Part shown: in pieces, positions 9,188 through 17,108 of the stretch | Layout: each line of letters starts with the position of its first letter | Position numbering within the stretch: position 1 is the stretch's first letter | Source: Candidatus Flexifilum affinis | Lineage (GTDB): Bacteria; Chloroflexota; Anaerolineae; Aggregatilineales; Phototrophicaceae | Reading direction: 5' to 3' | DNA: 26,907 bases | Assembly (NCBI GenBank): GCA_016713325.1 | Contig: JADJPJ010000005.1 | Coordinates: forward strand, 1 to 26,907 | Notes under the pieces: generated by a model | Told to the model about the DNA's origin: nothing | Databases searched by the model: none | The model's input: only the letters and a program-made list of their open reading frames with translations | Position numbers and translations under genes: made by a program

Positions 9188-10111
9188 CTATTCCACTCCC
9201 TGCAAGCCGCGTCTGTAGGCGCGAATCTGGAAGAAGGCGATGAACACCAGCATGATGAATAGGATCACCGTCACCGCCGAGCCATAGCCGAAACGCTGGA
9301 ACTGGAACGAGGTGGTGTAGATGTACTGCACCAGCGTCAGCGTGGCCGTGCCCGGCCCGCCGCTTGTCATCACGTAGACCTGATCGAACACCTGGAACGA
9401 ATTGATCAGGGTGAGCATCAGCACCAGGAAGGTGGTCGGGGCCAGCAGCGGCAGGGTGACGAAGCGGAAGATGCCAAACGTGTTGGCGCCGTCGATGCGC
9501 GCCGCTTCGTACAATTCACCCGGAATATCCTGCAAGCCGGCCAGGAACAGCACCATGTTGTAGCCGACCGTCCACCAGACCGTCGTCAGGATGATGCCCC
9601 ACATGGCCGTACGTTCGCTGACCAGCCAGGTCGATGGGCTCAGGCCGAACATCTGGAGATAGACGTTCATCAGGCCGAAGTCTTTGTCGAGGATCCACGT
9701 CCAGACCACGCCCACGACCGTGGACATGACGACGTAGGGCATGAAGACCGCTACCCGCCCGAGCGTGCGGCCGCGCATGGGGCGGTTGAGGAACAGCGCC
9801 AGGGCCAGGCTCAGGACGACCAGGACGGGCACCGTCACGGCGGTGAAGCCGATCGTGTTGCGGATGGCTTCGCCCAGCCGGGGTCGCGCGCCATCGCCTG
9901 GAAATTGGCCAGGCCGATCCACTCCGGGCGTCCCGACCGCCTGCCAGTTGGTGAACGCGATGCCGAGACCGGCCAGCGACGGACCCAATCGGAACAGGAT
10001 GAAGAGCACCAGGTAGGGCAGGATGAACAGATACGCCGTCGGAAACGTGCGTCGTCTGTTCGCCTGTGCCAGGTCCCCGGATCGGACTGCGGTTCGAGGC
10101 AGTATGCTCAT
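9188..10111 (-). CDS. Carbohydrate ABC transporter permease, MalF/UgpA-like (CUT1)
   Basis: This is the 307-residue partner permease. An N-terminal basic segment precedes helix 1 ([18 protein letters not shown]), about six helices follow, and the EAA loop [21 protein letters not shown] is near residues 212-233. The short stretch at about 9870-9940 reads [19 protein letters not shown], which does not fit the family. The alternative frame reads [17 protein letters not shown], exactly what UgpA/MalF-type permeases have after the first helix. A one-base insertion (near 9936) and a compensating one-base loss (near 9880) would explain it. It follows the binding-protein gene after a 179-bp gap holding a hairpin repeat and precedes the MalG gene by 2 nt. 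Confidence 0.92.
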   Translation of the reverse strand: MSILPRTAVRSGDLAQANRRRTFPTAYLFILPYLVLFILFRLGPSLAGLGIAFTNWQAVGTPGVDRPGQFPGDGARPRLGEAIRNTIGFTAVTVPVLVVLSLALALFLNRPMRGRTLGRVAVFMPYVVMSTVVGVVWTWILDKDFGLMNVYLQMFGLSPSTWLVSERTAMWGIILTTVWWTVGYNMVLFLAGLQDIPGELYEAARIDGANTFGIFRFVTLPLLAPTTFLVLMLTLINSFQVFDQVYVMTSGGPGTATLTLVQYIYTTSFQFQRFGYGSAVTVILFIMLVFIAFFQIRAYRRGLQGVE

Positions 10112-10181
10112 CGCGAGTTCTCAGTCTCGGCAGGGTGCGGCCGGGCGATCCTGCGTGACGGCTGGACCTTTTGGGCGGACC

Positions 10182-10236
10182 GTAGGGGCGACCCAGCGGG
10201 TCGCCCAGTGTCGGGCGAGGCAGCGCCCCGCCCCTA
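10182..10236. repeat. Double-hairpin intergenic repeat (BIME-like), copy 2, tags outward
   Basis: GTAGGGGCGACCC...GGGTCGCCC is followed by GGGCGAGGC...GCCCCGCCCCTAC. The units match those at 6550 and 22374, but here the GTAGGGG/CCCCTAC tags form the outer ends. It sits between the binding-protein gene and the permease genes and could affect message stability or partial termination. Confidence 0.65.
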
Positions 10237-10290
10237 CGATCGCAGTCCCTAAGGATTAACCATCTCCAGGACCATCCCGGCGCACTGCTT

Positions 10291-11581
10291 CTAGGACGGA
10301 ATCAGAAGGATAGCGCTGATCTCGTTGCAGGCCGTCTCGACCGCCGAGCGCACGTCCGCGTTCTCCAGGATGATGCGCTGCCCCATGACCATCATCGGGG
10401 TCGGCGCGTTGGAGGCGAAGATCGGCGAGAATTGCGGGATGTTCGGCAGCAGGAGCTGATTCGGCAGCATGTCGACGAACGGCTGACGACCCTTCAGCGC
10501 CGCGAAGTCGTCCGAGGCGATGATGTCGTTGCGGATCGGCAGTTGGCCGGACGCCAGCCAGCCGAACGAATTCTGTGCCAGCCACTCGATGAAGGCGATG
10601 GCCTCATCCCGCTTCTCCGGGTCGGCGAAGGTCGGCAGGGTGAAGTTGTGGCCGCTGCCCCAGGTCGCCGGCTGGTCGAAGATCGTCGGGTAGGCAGCCG
10701 TCGACCAGTTGAAACCGCTCTCGGCTTCGGCCGCTTCCATCGCCGGGATCTGCCACGGACCGTCGATCAGCATGGCTGTGCGGCCGGTCAGGAAGTCGCG
10801 GGCATAGTCGGTCTGGCCCTGCGGTGCGGCGTAGTGTACGTAGACCAGGTCTTGCAGCCACTCCCAGGCCTGCGTCGCCTTGTCGATATCCATCACGCAC
10901 TCCATGCCGTCTTCAGAGAGGAGCTGCCCGCCGAGCTGGCCGTACAGCGCGTACCACTGGTAGAAGGCGTGGTGGTTGGTCTGCATGTTGACGGCGTACT
11001 GCACGATGTTGGCCGGGTCGAAATTGGCGTCGCCGGGGTGATTGCCGTTGGCATCCTTGGTCAGCAGACGAGCGGCTTCCAGGAATTCTTCGGCATTGGT
11101 CGGCGGCCCAGAGAGGCCGGCCTCTTCGAACAGATCGACATTGTAGAACAGGCCGTGGACGCCCAGGTCAAACGGGAAGGCGTACATCTGGCCCTGGTAG
11201 AACTGGAGATCCCACGCCTTCTGCACGTAGGCATCCTGCTGGAAGACCTCGGACGCGGCGATGATCTCGTCGATCGGCTCGATCAGCCCCAGGTTGATGA
11301 ACATGGCGGTTTCCTGCGGATGCATCGCCATGATGTCGGGCGATTCGCCGGCGCTGGCGGCAGCAATGAAGGTCGAACAGCGGCGACCACGCCTGAACGG
11401 TCAGGTTGACATTCACATTCGGGTTTTCGGCGCTGTACTGGTCCACCAACTGCTGCATGATGGCGCCATCGGGGCCGGTCCAACCGCCCCAGAACTCCAG
11501 CGTGACTTCGTCCTGGGCCGAAACGCTGCTGAAGGCGGCGGCGACCAGGATCAGAACAAGGAAAAGCGGCAGTTTACGCAT
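10291..11581 (-). CDS. Extracellular sugar-binding protein of the CUT1 ABC transporter (one frameshift)
   Basis: This is a family 1 extracellular solute-binding protein of about 429 residues that captures the sugar outside the membrane and delivers it to the permeases. A basic N-terminus and hydrophobic segment (about residues 4-21) ending SSVSAQDE form a Sec signal peptide; no lipobox Cys is seen. The mature start [14 protein letters not shown] is typical. The frame changes near 11372 (TTCGACCTTC), joining VQAWSPLFD to [20 protein letters not shown]. Later features such as [30 protein letters not shown] and [11 protein letters not shown] are family-typical. The start at 11581 is favoured by GAGGTG 7 nt upstream over the in-frame ATG five codons earlier. 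It heads the transporter gene run, downstream of the aldolase gene with a 108-bp gap. Confidence 0.92.
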
Positions 11582-11689
11582 GGCTAAACACCTCACTTAT
11601 CATTCCCAAAACACTGCAAACGACTGCTCTCATTCCGGAAGCAACGATGATGCCCGTTTCGTCAGAACCTCCTTTACTCATCGATTCGG

Positions 11690-12585
11690 TTATGCCCTAT
11701 CAGGCGCAAAGCCGACGTCGGCCATGGCCTGCCAGCACGCATTGATCCGCTCGGCGCTGGCCCTGGGGAGCGGCGCTCGCACGTCGCCAATCGGGACACC
11801 CCGCCGAGCGCAGATCGCCTTGAACAGCGACAGGTCCGAGCCATCCCCCAGGATGCGCCGCGCCTCGTCGAGTTGGGCTTGAAGCCTGCGCCCGGTCTCC
11901 AGGTCGCCACGCTGGGCCGCCTGGTAAAGACCGACGATCAGCTCTGGCGCGTAGTTGCCGTTGCCGGCGACGCAGGCGTCGATGCCGATCGCCTGGGCGG
12001 CCAGGATCAGGCCGTCCGGCCCGCTCGCGGTGTTGAACGCGCCGCCATGCAGCCCGCGGCTGGCGAACAGCGTCGCCAGCGACCCGCTGCTGTCTTTCAG
12101 ACCGATCACGTTGGCGTGGTCTTCGGCCAGGCGCGCCACCATCTCCGTCGTGAGGATGTTCGGGGTCACGCCGGGGTTGTTGTACAGGTAGATCGGAAAA
12201 TCGGGAACGGCGCGGGCGACTGCGGCGAAGTGGTCCAGCAGCGCTGCGTCCTTCAGTTTGTAGAAATAAGGCGGCACAACGGCCACCGCGTCCGCGCCGA
12301 TGTCGCGCGCATGGCGCGTCAGATCGATCGTCTCGGCGGTGGTGATGGTCCCCGTATGGATGATCACCGGCACGCGCCCGGCGGCGCAGCGCACCACCCA
12401 AGCGGCGATCTGCTTGCGCTCCTCCCCTGTGAACAGCGGCCCTTCGCCGGTGGTGCCCAGCGGGAAAAGTCCGGCGATCCCCGGGCGATGAGAAATTCGG
12501 TCAACCGCTCGACGCCGCCTTCGTCAATCTGGCCGCCGGCATCCAGCGGTGTCAGCATGGGGACAATCACTCCGCGAATTTTCAT
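11690..12585 (-). CDS. DHDPS/N-acetylneuraminate-lyase-family aldolase (one frameshift)
   Basis: This class I lyase of about 298 residues has a fuller active site than the homologue at 7427-8334. [14 protein letters not shown] carries the GTTGE motif, the catalytic Tyr lies in [10 protein letters not shown], and the Schiff-base Lys in VIGLKDSSG. The Arg that DapA uses for aspartate semialdehyde is absent after the YNNP motif. A 2-keto-3-deoxy-sugar-acid or N-acetylneuraminate-type aldolase is therefore more likely than lysine synthesis. The frame breaks at the C run 12479-12482, where one missing base would restore [12 protein letters not shown]. Its ATG (12585) overlaps the TGA of the BNR hydrolase gene by 4 bp (ATGA), tying the two functionally. 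It precedes the sugar-binding protein gene. Confidence 0.88.
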
Positions 12586-13549
12586 GGCTCGATGGCTCCT
12601 TCCAGCAGCCAATCTTCGGTGAACTGGGCGTAATGGATGGTCTCACGGCGGTAGGTGTAGACCAGATGAATACGCCCGTCGCGCGTCTGCGCCAGCGTGG
12701 GGTAGGAGATCTCGGCGAATTCGTCTTCGATGACCCGCCGCCAGCGCCAGGCCTCGTCCGCATCGGCCAGCGCGACGCTCAGCGGCGTGCGGTGCGTCTG
12801 ACTGGGGTTGTAGGCCAGCGCTAGCCGTCCGCTGGCCAGCCGCATCAGGTCCAGGCCGGAGTTCGGGTTGGGCAGATCGGTGGCGGTGAGCGCCGTCCAG
12901 GTCTCGCCGCTATCGTGCGATTCCGAACGCCAGATGACGCCGCCTTTGCCGCCGGTACGAAGATAGGCGATCAGCTCGTCGCTCGAAGCGCCGCCGTCCG
13001 CGCGCACCACCGTCGGGTGAATGTTGCCGCTGGGCGATTCCAGCGGTGCGGTCAGCCGCCAGGTCGCGCCGTCGTCGTCGGAGAGGATCATGCACGATCG
13101 CCAGGTGTTCTCGTCGTAGGCCGGGAGGATCAGCCTGCCGGGCAGGAGACGATCCGGCTGCGCAGCATCAGGCCGGGCCGGTCGAATAACTGGACGGCCT
13201 CGCTCCAGCTTGCGCCGCCGTCTGCCGACTTCTGAAGATACGGGGTGGCGGTCGTCCAGTCGCGCTCGTCGATGACCACGAAGAACAGCCACAGCTCGCC
13301 GTCTGGCCGCGGCAGGAAGACCGGTTGGCCCAGCGAATGGCCGTTCACGGCGGCGATCACCTGCGGTTCCGTCCAGCGATCGGTCCCCGGCAGCAGGCGC
13401 GCCGACAGCAGCGCCACATCCGGCGCCGTCTCATACGACCCGCCCATCCAGGCCGTCATCAGGCCCGCATCGCCCAGGTCGACCAGCGTCGCGCAGTGGG
13501 CGAAGGGCCGGTCCATCAGCCGGTCAAATACCGGCATCTTCATCAGCAT
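12582..13549 (-). CDS. BNR-repeat sialidase-like hydrolase (one frameshift)
   Basis: This is a six-bladed beta-propeller of about 322 residues of the sialidase/BNR_2 type. Three Asp-boxes are visible: [16 protein letters not shown] and SHDSGETW. Other family features are [36 protein letters not shown], and [20 protein letters not shown]. The frame changes near 13140-13148, joining SRIVS to [12 protein letters not shown]. No signal peptide is visible, so it may act in the cytoplasm on imported material, or the propeller may be a lyase or hydrolase other than a true sialidase; many BNR_2 proteins are named sialidase without proof. It starts 4 nt after the IclR gene stops and is coupled to the aldolase gene. 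The pairing with a NAL-type aldolase would suit sialic or other ulosonic acids, but this is inference. Confidence 0.82.
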
Positions 13550-13553
13550 GCAT

Positions 13554-14338
13554 TCAACCTTTCATCCCACGGCGCACCTGCGAAGGACGGGCCGGCACAT
13601 AACCCATGCGCCGCGAGATCTCCCCGGCGACCCTGGTCACCTCGGCGCCTAGTTCGAACATGCGGTTCGCGACAATCTGAGAGTCCCGGCCGGAAATGCT
13701 GCATGCCCCGATGGGCGTGCCATGCTGATCGAAGATCGGCGCGCCGATGCAGTACGTCTCCAGTTCATGCTCCTGCCGGTCGAGGGCGTAGCCGCGCATT
13801 CGCGTGACCTCCAGGTCCTCTTTCAGCATCTTCAGCGTCGTTTGGGTGAACCCTGTATGCGCGTGCAGCGCTCCGTCGGGTACATCCGGTCGATTTCCTC
13901 CGGCGGCAGATAGGCGATGATGGCCTTGCCCACCGACGTGCAGTAGAGCGGGGCGTGATCTCCCACGGCGGTGCGGGCCATCAGCCGCTGCGACGACTCG
14001 ATCGCGTAGATGTACAGCACGGCGTCGCCGTCGCGCACGGTCAGATAGACGGATTCGCGACTGGCGTCGGCCAGCGCCCGCAGCAGGGGCGCCGCGCGGT
14101 CGCGCAGTTCGACGTTGACCTGGACGTTCTGCGTGAGCGCGATGATCTTCTTGCCCAGGGCATAGGAGCCGTCGTCGGTCTGCTCGATGAAGTTCTGCTG
14201 TGCAAGGGTGGCGATGAGGTGGTGAACGGTGCTCTTGGGGATGCCGAGACGCCGGCTGATTTCGGATAGTGGCAGGCGCGGTTCCGCAGTGGTGAACAAC
14301 TGGAGGATGTCGAGCGCCTTCGTCACAGAACTAATCAT
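13554..14338 (-). CDS. IclR-family transcriptional regulator (one frameshift)
   Basis: This regulator of about 261 residues has an N-terminal winged helix ([33 protein letters not shown]) and a C-terminal effector domain. The effector domain includes [37 protein letters not shown] and, in another frame, [20 protein letters not shown]. IclR regulators typically sense small acids in sugar or aromatic breakdown and often repress neighbouring genes. The frame changes near 13858, joining TRIQ to [13 protein letters not shown] choose ATG at 14338 over the in-frame ATG at 14377 because a perfect palindrome resembling an IclR operator occupies 14356-14372, and family members usually begin just before the VxKALxIL helix. 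It is the first gene of the catabolic run and likely controls it. Confidence 0.9.
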
Positions 14339-14355
14339 GCCAAAAACCCGCATTG

Positions 14356-14372
14356 GTTTCATATTATGAAAC
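14356..14372. promoter_or_regulatory. Candidate IclR operator (perfect palindrome)
   Basis: GTTTCATA-T-TATGAAAC is a perfect 8+1+8 palindrome starting 18 bp upstream of the chosen IclR start and just downstream of a promoter-like sequence. Its GTTTC/GAAAC half-sites resemble known IclR-family operators. It probably mediates autoregulation and control of the downstream operon; no second copy is seen before the binding-protein gene. Confidence 0.6.
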
Positions 14373-14391
14373 AGCATTTCGTCTATCTGAA

Positions 14392-14420
14392 AAACTAACG
14401 CGAATTGTGTTTTCTGTCAA
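14392..14420 (-). promoter_or_regulatory. Candidate sigma-70-type promoter of the iclR operon
   Basis: On the minus strand a perfect -35 box TTGACA (14415-14420) is followed after 17 nt by a weak -10 TAGTTT (14392-14397). Transcription would start near 14385, placing the palindrome at 14356-14372 in the early transcribed region. Confidence 0.45.
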
Positions 14421-14466
14421 GTTGTTCAGGTAACCAGCACGACCCATCTCTACTAGTGGGGAGCAG

Positions 14467-15169
14467 TCAATCGTACTGAATCACCTGTGGCAGTTGCATC
14501 GCTTTCGCAATCGTATTGCGGATTTCTGTGGGCAGTGGCGCAATGCCTTCGAAACCGGTGCGTTCCACGAAGGCGACGAGCATGTCGCGCAGAGCGTCCG
14601 GTTCCCAGGCGACGAAGTCTTGAGGGTGTGCGGATACCGGCGTCGTAATACAGTCGCGCCCGAATGCCTTTGATTCCGTCCAGGCGGCTGAGGTCCGACA
14701 GCTTGACGCACTCCAGGATGAAATCGGGAGATAGGCCGGTGGACTGGGCCAGCGCCTGCCGCGCGGCGGGTGTCCTGCCCGCTTCCAGCATGTCATTGAC
14801 CGTTACGATTCCGCAGGCAGTGAGTTGAGCCGTAGCGGTGGAATCGAGACCGCGAAAACCACTCAGCCTAAAGACCTTACGCTCGCGCGCGAGTCCTTCC
14901 TCCCTGAGTTCGCTGGCGAGTCGCGCCAAAGGCGATCGTCCTGCGGCCTCGAAATACAGGGCCAGAGCGCGCATGGGCTCGCGAACGCGTGCCTCATCGA
15001 AACGTGCGGCGTAAGACCGAACGTCTTCCTCGTCGGCTTCGGCGAGCGAACGGTTGGCCTCTCTGAGCAGCTCGACTTCGAACTGCTCGACTTCGGCGAT
15101 TAAGCCCTGAATGACGTGTGCTTTTTTTCCACGACTCTTGAGATACCTGACGTAATCCGAGGTCTCCAT
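14467..15169 (-). CDS. DUF4332-like helix-hairpin-helix protein (one frameshift)
   Basis: This is a soluble protein of about 234 residues. The N-terminal half (residues 1-110) is charged and helical, rich in Glu/Arg with probable coiled coil. The C-terminal half has two tandem repeats resembling DUF4332 helix-hairpin-helix units: FRGLDSTATAQLTACGIVTVNDML and LSRLDGIKGIRARLYYDAGI. The frame changes near 14627, after which it reads QDFVAWEPDALRDMLVAFVERTGFEG and ends MQLPQVIQYD at the TGA 14467-14469. Two starts are possible, 15175 and 15169; AAGGAG lies 9 nt before the second, which I prefer. The function is unknown; HhH domains bind DNA or proteins. It is the first of the three genes before the iclR operon on this strand to reach it, with no obvious functional link. 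Confidence 0.75.
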
Positions 15170-15229
15170 GGTCATGCGCTCCTTCTGGTACCACGCTGGA
15201 TCGCTAAAAGACTGGTTGACAGTCGGCGC

Positions 15230-15526
15230 CTACGTCGGATGAGACGCGAACAGACGCGCGAATCCGTCATAGGGCGCGAGGGGGATGATGTCGAAGTCGA
15301 TCAGCCCGGCCTGCACCAGCGGCAGCGTGTCGAGGACGGCACGGGCGGCCGCGGCGTCCTCGCATTCCAGGATGAGCACCGCGGTGTGCTGGTCGGCGCG
15401 AAAGTAGATTTCGCGCACCACGCCCTGCTGGACCAGGGTCCACACGCGGCCGGCTTCCGCTTTGAGATGGGGCTGGTCGTCGGCTGAGAGGGTCGATAGC
15501 TCACGTTCGAGCGCCAGAAGCTTCAC
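15230..15526 (-). CDS. Small ferredoxin-fold protein (muconolactone-isomerase/YciI-like)
   Basis: The 98-residue soluble protein is intact. It matches the pattern of short alpha/beta proteins with features such as VREIYFRADQHTAVLILECED and GLIDFDIIPLAPYDGFARLF. Such proteins are usually assigned to the muconolactone delta-isomerase or YciI-like dimeric ferredoxin fold and are often misnamed superoxide dismutase. It starts with GTG at 15526, overlapping the TGA of the upstream membrane-protein gene (GTGA, 4 bp), so the two are translationally coupled. No catalytic role can be assigned. Confidence 0.75.
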   Translation of the reverse strand: MKLLALERELSTLSADDQPHLKAEAGRVWTLVQQGVVREIYFRADQHTAVLILECEDAAAARAVLDTLPLVQAGLIDFDIIPLAPYDGFARLFASHPT

Positions 15527-15924
15527 GCCCGATCGGCTTTCCTGTGGTGTGCTCCGTTCACCGACGCACCCTGGCTCTCGCGCTCTGGCAGCGATCCCGC
15601 CTTTGCGGTTGAACGGCCGGTGTGCTGTTCCATTCGCTCGCGCAGATAGGTCAACTCGTCGGCGTCCAGCGCGTCGACCATGCGATCAATCTGTTCATAC
15701 GGATCGAGAGCTTCTTCATCCCGCTTGCGCTTCTCCTGCGCGGCATTGCGCTGACTGTCCTTCACGATGGTGACCAGCAGGAGGACCGTCAGGGTAACAA
15801 TGATGGTGATCGTCGGGATGGCGAGCGCGCCCGTCATGAGTCGAGGCGCCAGAATCGGGATGAGGCCAATGAGGGCGGCATAGACCAGGGTGACGGCCAG
15901 GAGACGGTTGGACATTTTGTTCAT
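15523..15924 (-). CDS. Small two-helix membrane protein
   Basis: The protein is about 133 residues. Two hydrophobic helices (about residues 7-27 and 33-53) are followed by a basic, then acidic cytoplasmic tail with a predicted helix (DPYEQIDRMVDALDADELTYLRERMEQ) and a Ser/Glu-rich end. The DELTYLRERL-like motif occurs in small Chloroflexota membrane proteins of unknown function. I choose the ATG at 15924 because a GGGAG site lies 10 nt upstream; the longer frame to 15975 adds only low-complexity residues. It is coupled to the ferredoxin-fold gene. It faces the reductase gene at 16107 across a divergent promoter region (15925-16106). Confidence 0.7.
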   Translation of the reverse strand: MNKMSNRLLAVTLVYAALIGLIPILAPRLMTGALAIPTITIIVTLTVLLLVTIVKDSQRNAAQEKRKRDEEALDPYEQIDRMVDALDADELTYLRERMEQHTGRSTAKAGSLPERESQGASVNGAHHRKADRA

Positions 15925-16106
15925 GGTGGAAATGCTCCCTTGCGGGGAATGTGACGCGCCGCTTCTTCTACTCATCTATACGCCGAAAACACGCCGAAGT
16001 TGTGAGACATTTCAGGGAGCTGATTGGCGATCAGGCGAAAACACACGCGCCGGATGGTATGTTTGGCACGTGCCCAGGCCAGCGAAATGGCCTAGGCTAA
16101 AGGTAC

Positions 16107-16740
16107 GTGAACCCGCCAGGGTTCACCAGACAGAACCACCACACGTCAAGGATGGCGAAGACCGGGGAGCAAGACGACGATCTGCTACGGACGAGTTTCA
16201 AGACGATCAACAAGCTCATGCTATTCAACTGGCGGCTGGGGATGGGACCCTATCTGAGCATCATGCCCCGCGTGATGGGGCGCTACATGGTGCTTGTCCA
16301 CACCGGGCGCAAGACCGGGCTGAAGCGGCGGACGCCGGTCAACTACGTCCGAACTCGACGACGATCTCTACATCACGGCCGGGTTTGGCAGCGTCTCGCA
16401 CTGGTATCGCAATATCCAGGCGAACCCGCACATCGAGGTATGGCTTCCAGACGGCTGGTGGCAGGCCGAGGCGAAGGACATCACGGCCCAGGAGCAGCAT
16501 ACGGCGATCAGGCGGGAGGTGCTGAAGAACAACGGCTGCGCGGCCTTCGCCGCCGGCATCAATCCCTATACCGTCAGCGACGAGGCGCTGGAGAAGGCGA
16601 CGGCCGATTATCGCCTGCTGCACATCCGTCGCACGGCGCCCTGTGCCGGTCCCGGCGGGCCGGGCGATCTGGTCTGGGTGTGGCCGGTGCTCCTGGTTGT
16701 GGCGCTGTTCGCGCGCTTTCGGTGGGTGGTACGCAAGTAG
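16107..16740 (+). CDS. Deazaflavin (F420)-dependent nitroreductase/quinone reductase-family protein (one frameshift)
   Basis: This split-barrel protein belongs to the DDN-type family whose members use F420H2 to reduce quinones or nitro compounds. It shows MVLVHTGRKTGLKRRTPVNYV, then after a frame change near 16348 ELDDDLYITAGFGSVSHWYRN and NPHIEVWLPDGWW, all hallmarks of the family. The C-terminus adds one hydrophobic helix (DLVWVWPVLLVVALFARFRW), suggesting membrane attachment. Start choice: GTG at 16107 has AAAGG three bases upstream, whereas ATG at 16152 begins closer to the conserved core. I span from the GTG. F420-dependent enzymes are common in Actinobacteria and Chloroflexota. It stands alone on the plus strand. 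Confidence 0.85.
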
Positions 16741-17108
16741 GCCTCTACGGTGATCGTCACGCGTGATCCCCTGCCTGGCTTCAGAGGCTGGCGTCAGAAA
16801 GATTCATAACGGACGTCCCGTTAGGCTTGTCCGTAGTTGAGCGTTTGATACCGCGGGTGGTCCCAATACACCCTATGCGATGTTTCAACCCCCTCCCTTA
16901 GTCCCTCCCCCACTTCGTAGGGGAGGGAAACCACACGGCCCGATCACCAACTCGGGTGACGCAAGCCTGCTCCCCTCCCTTGCGCCAGCGGGGGAGGGGC
17001 CGGGGGTAGGGGTGTAGAACTACGGAAAAGCCTCGTTGGACGTCCCTACACCTGATCCGTCGGTATTGCCTGCCAACGTGCCGCTGCGTCGTCTCTCGCA
17101 GATCCGCC
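16741..17108. other. Intergenic region occupied by a MITE-like element
   Basis: No gene is supported between the convergent reductase and Cache-channel genes. Most of it is the element 16823-17033. TAACGG-ACGTC-CCGTTA at 16807-16823 forms a hairpin just left of the element. Confidence 0.65.
16823..17033. mobile_element. Second MITE-like element (211 bp) with 4-bp flanking repeat
   Basis: The ends AGGCTTGTCCGTAGTT (16823-16838) and AACTACGGAAAAGCCT (17018-17033) are inverted repeats matching at 15 of 16 positions. CGTT flanks both sides (16819-16822 and 17034-17037), as a target duplication would. The interior is made of GC-rich pyrimidine/purine arms with no coding capacity. A related partial copy ends at 5228. 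It is unrelated in its ends to the 153-bp element at 5293. Confidence 0.65.

Noticed and set aside
10432..11409. Plus-strand open frame of 325 codons
   Set aside because: It is antisense to the sugar-binding protein, whose family motifs are clear on the other strand.
12582..13549. Confident naming of the locus as a sialic-acid operon
   Set aside because: The BNR protein lacks a clear signal peptide and FRIP-type motif, and no NanE, NanK or NagA/B genes are present.
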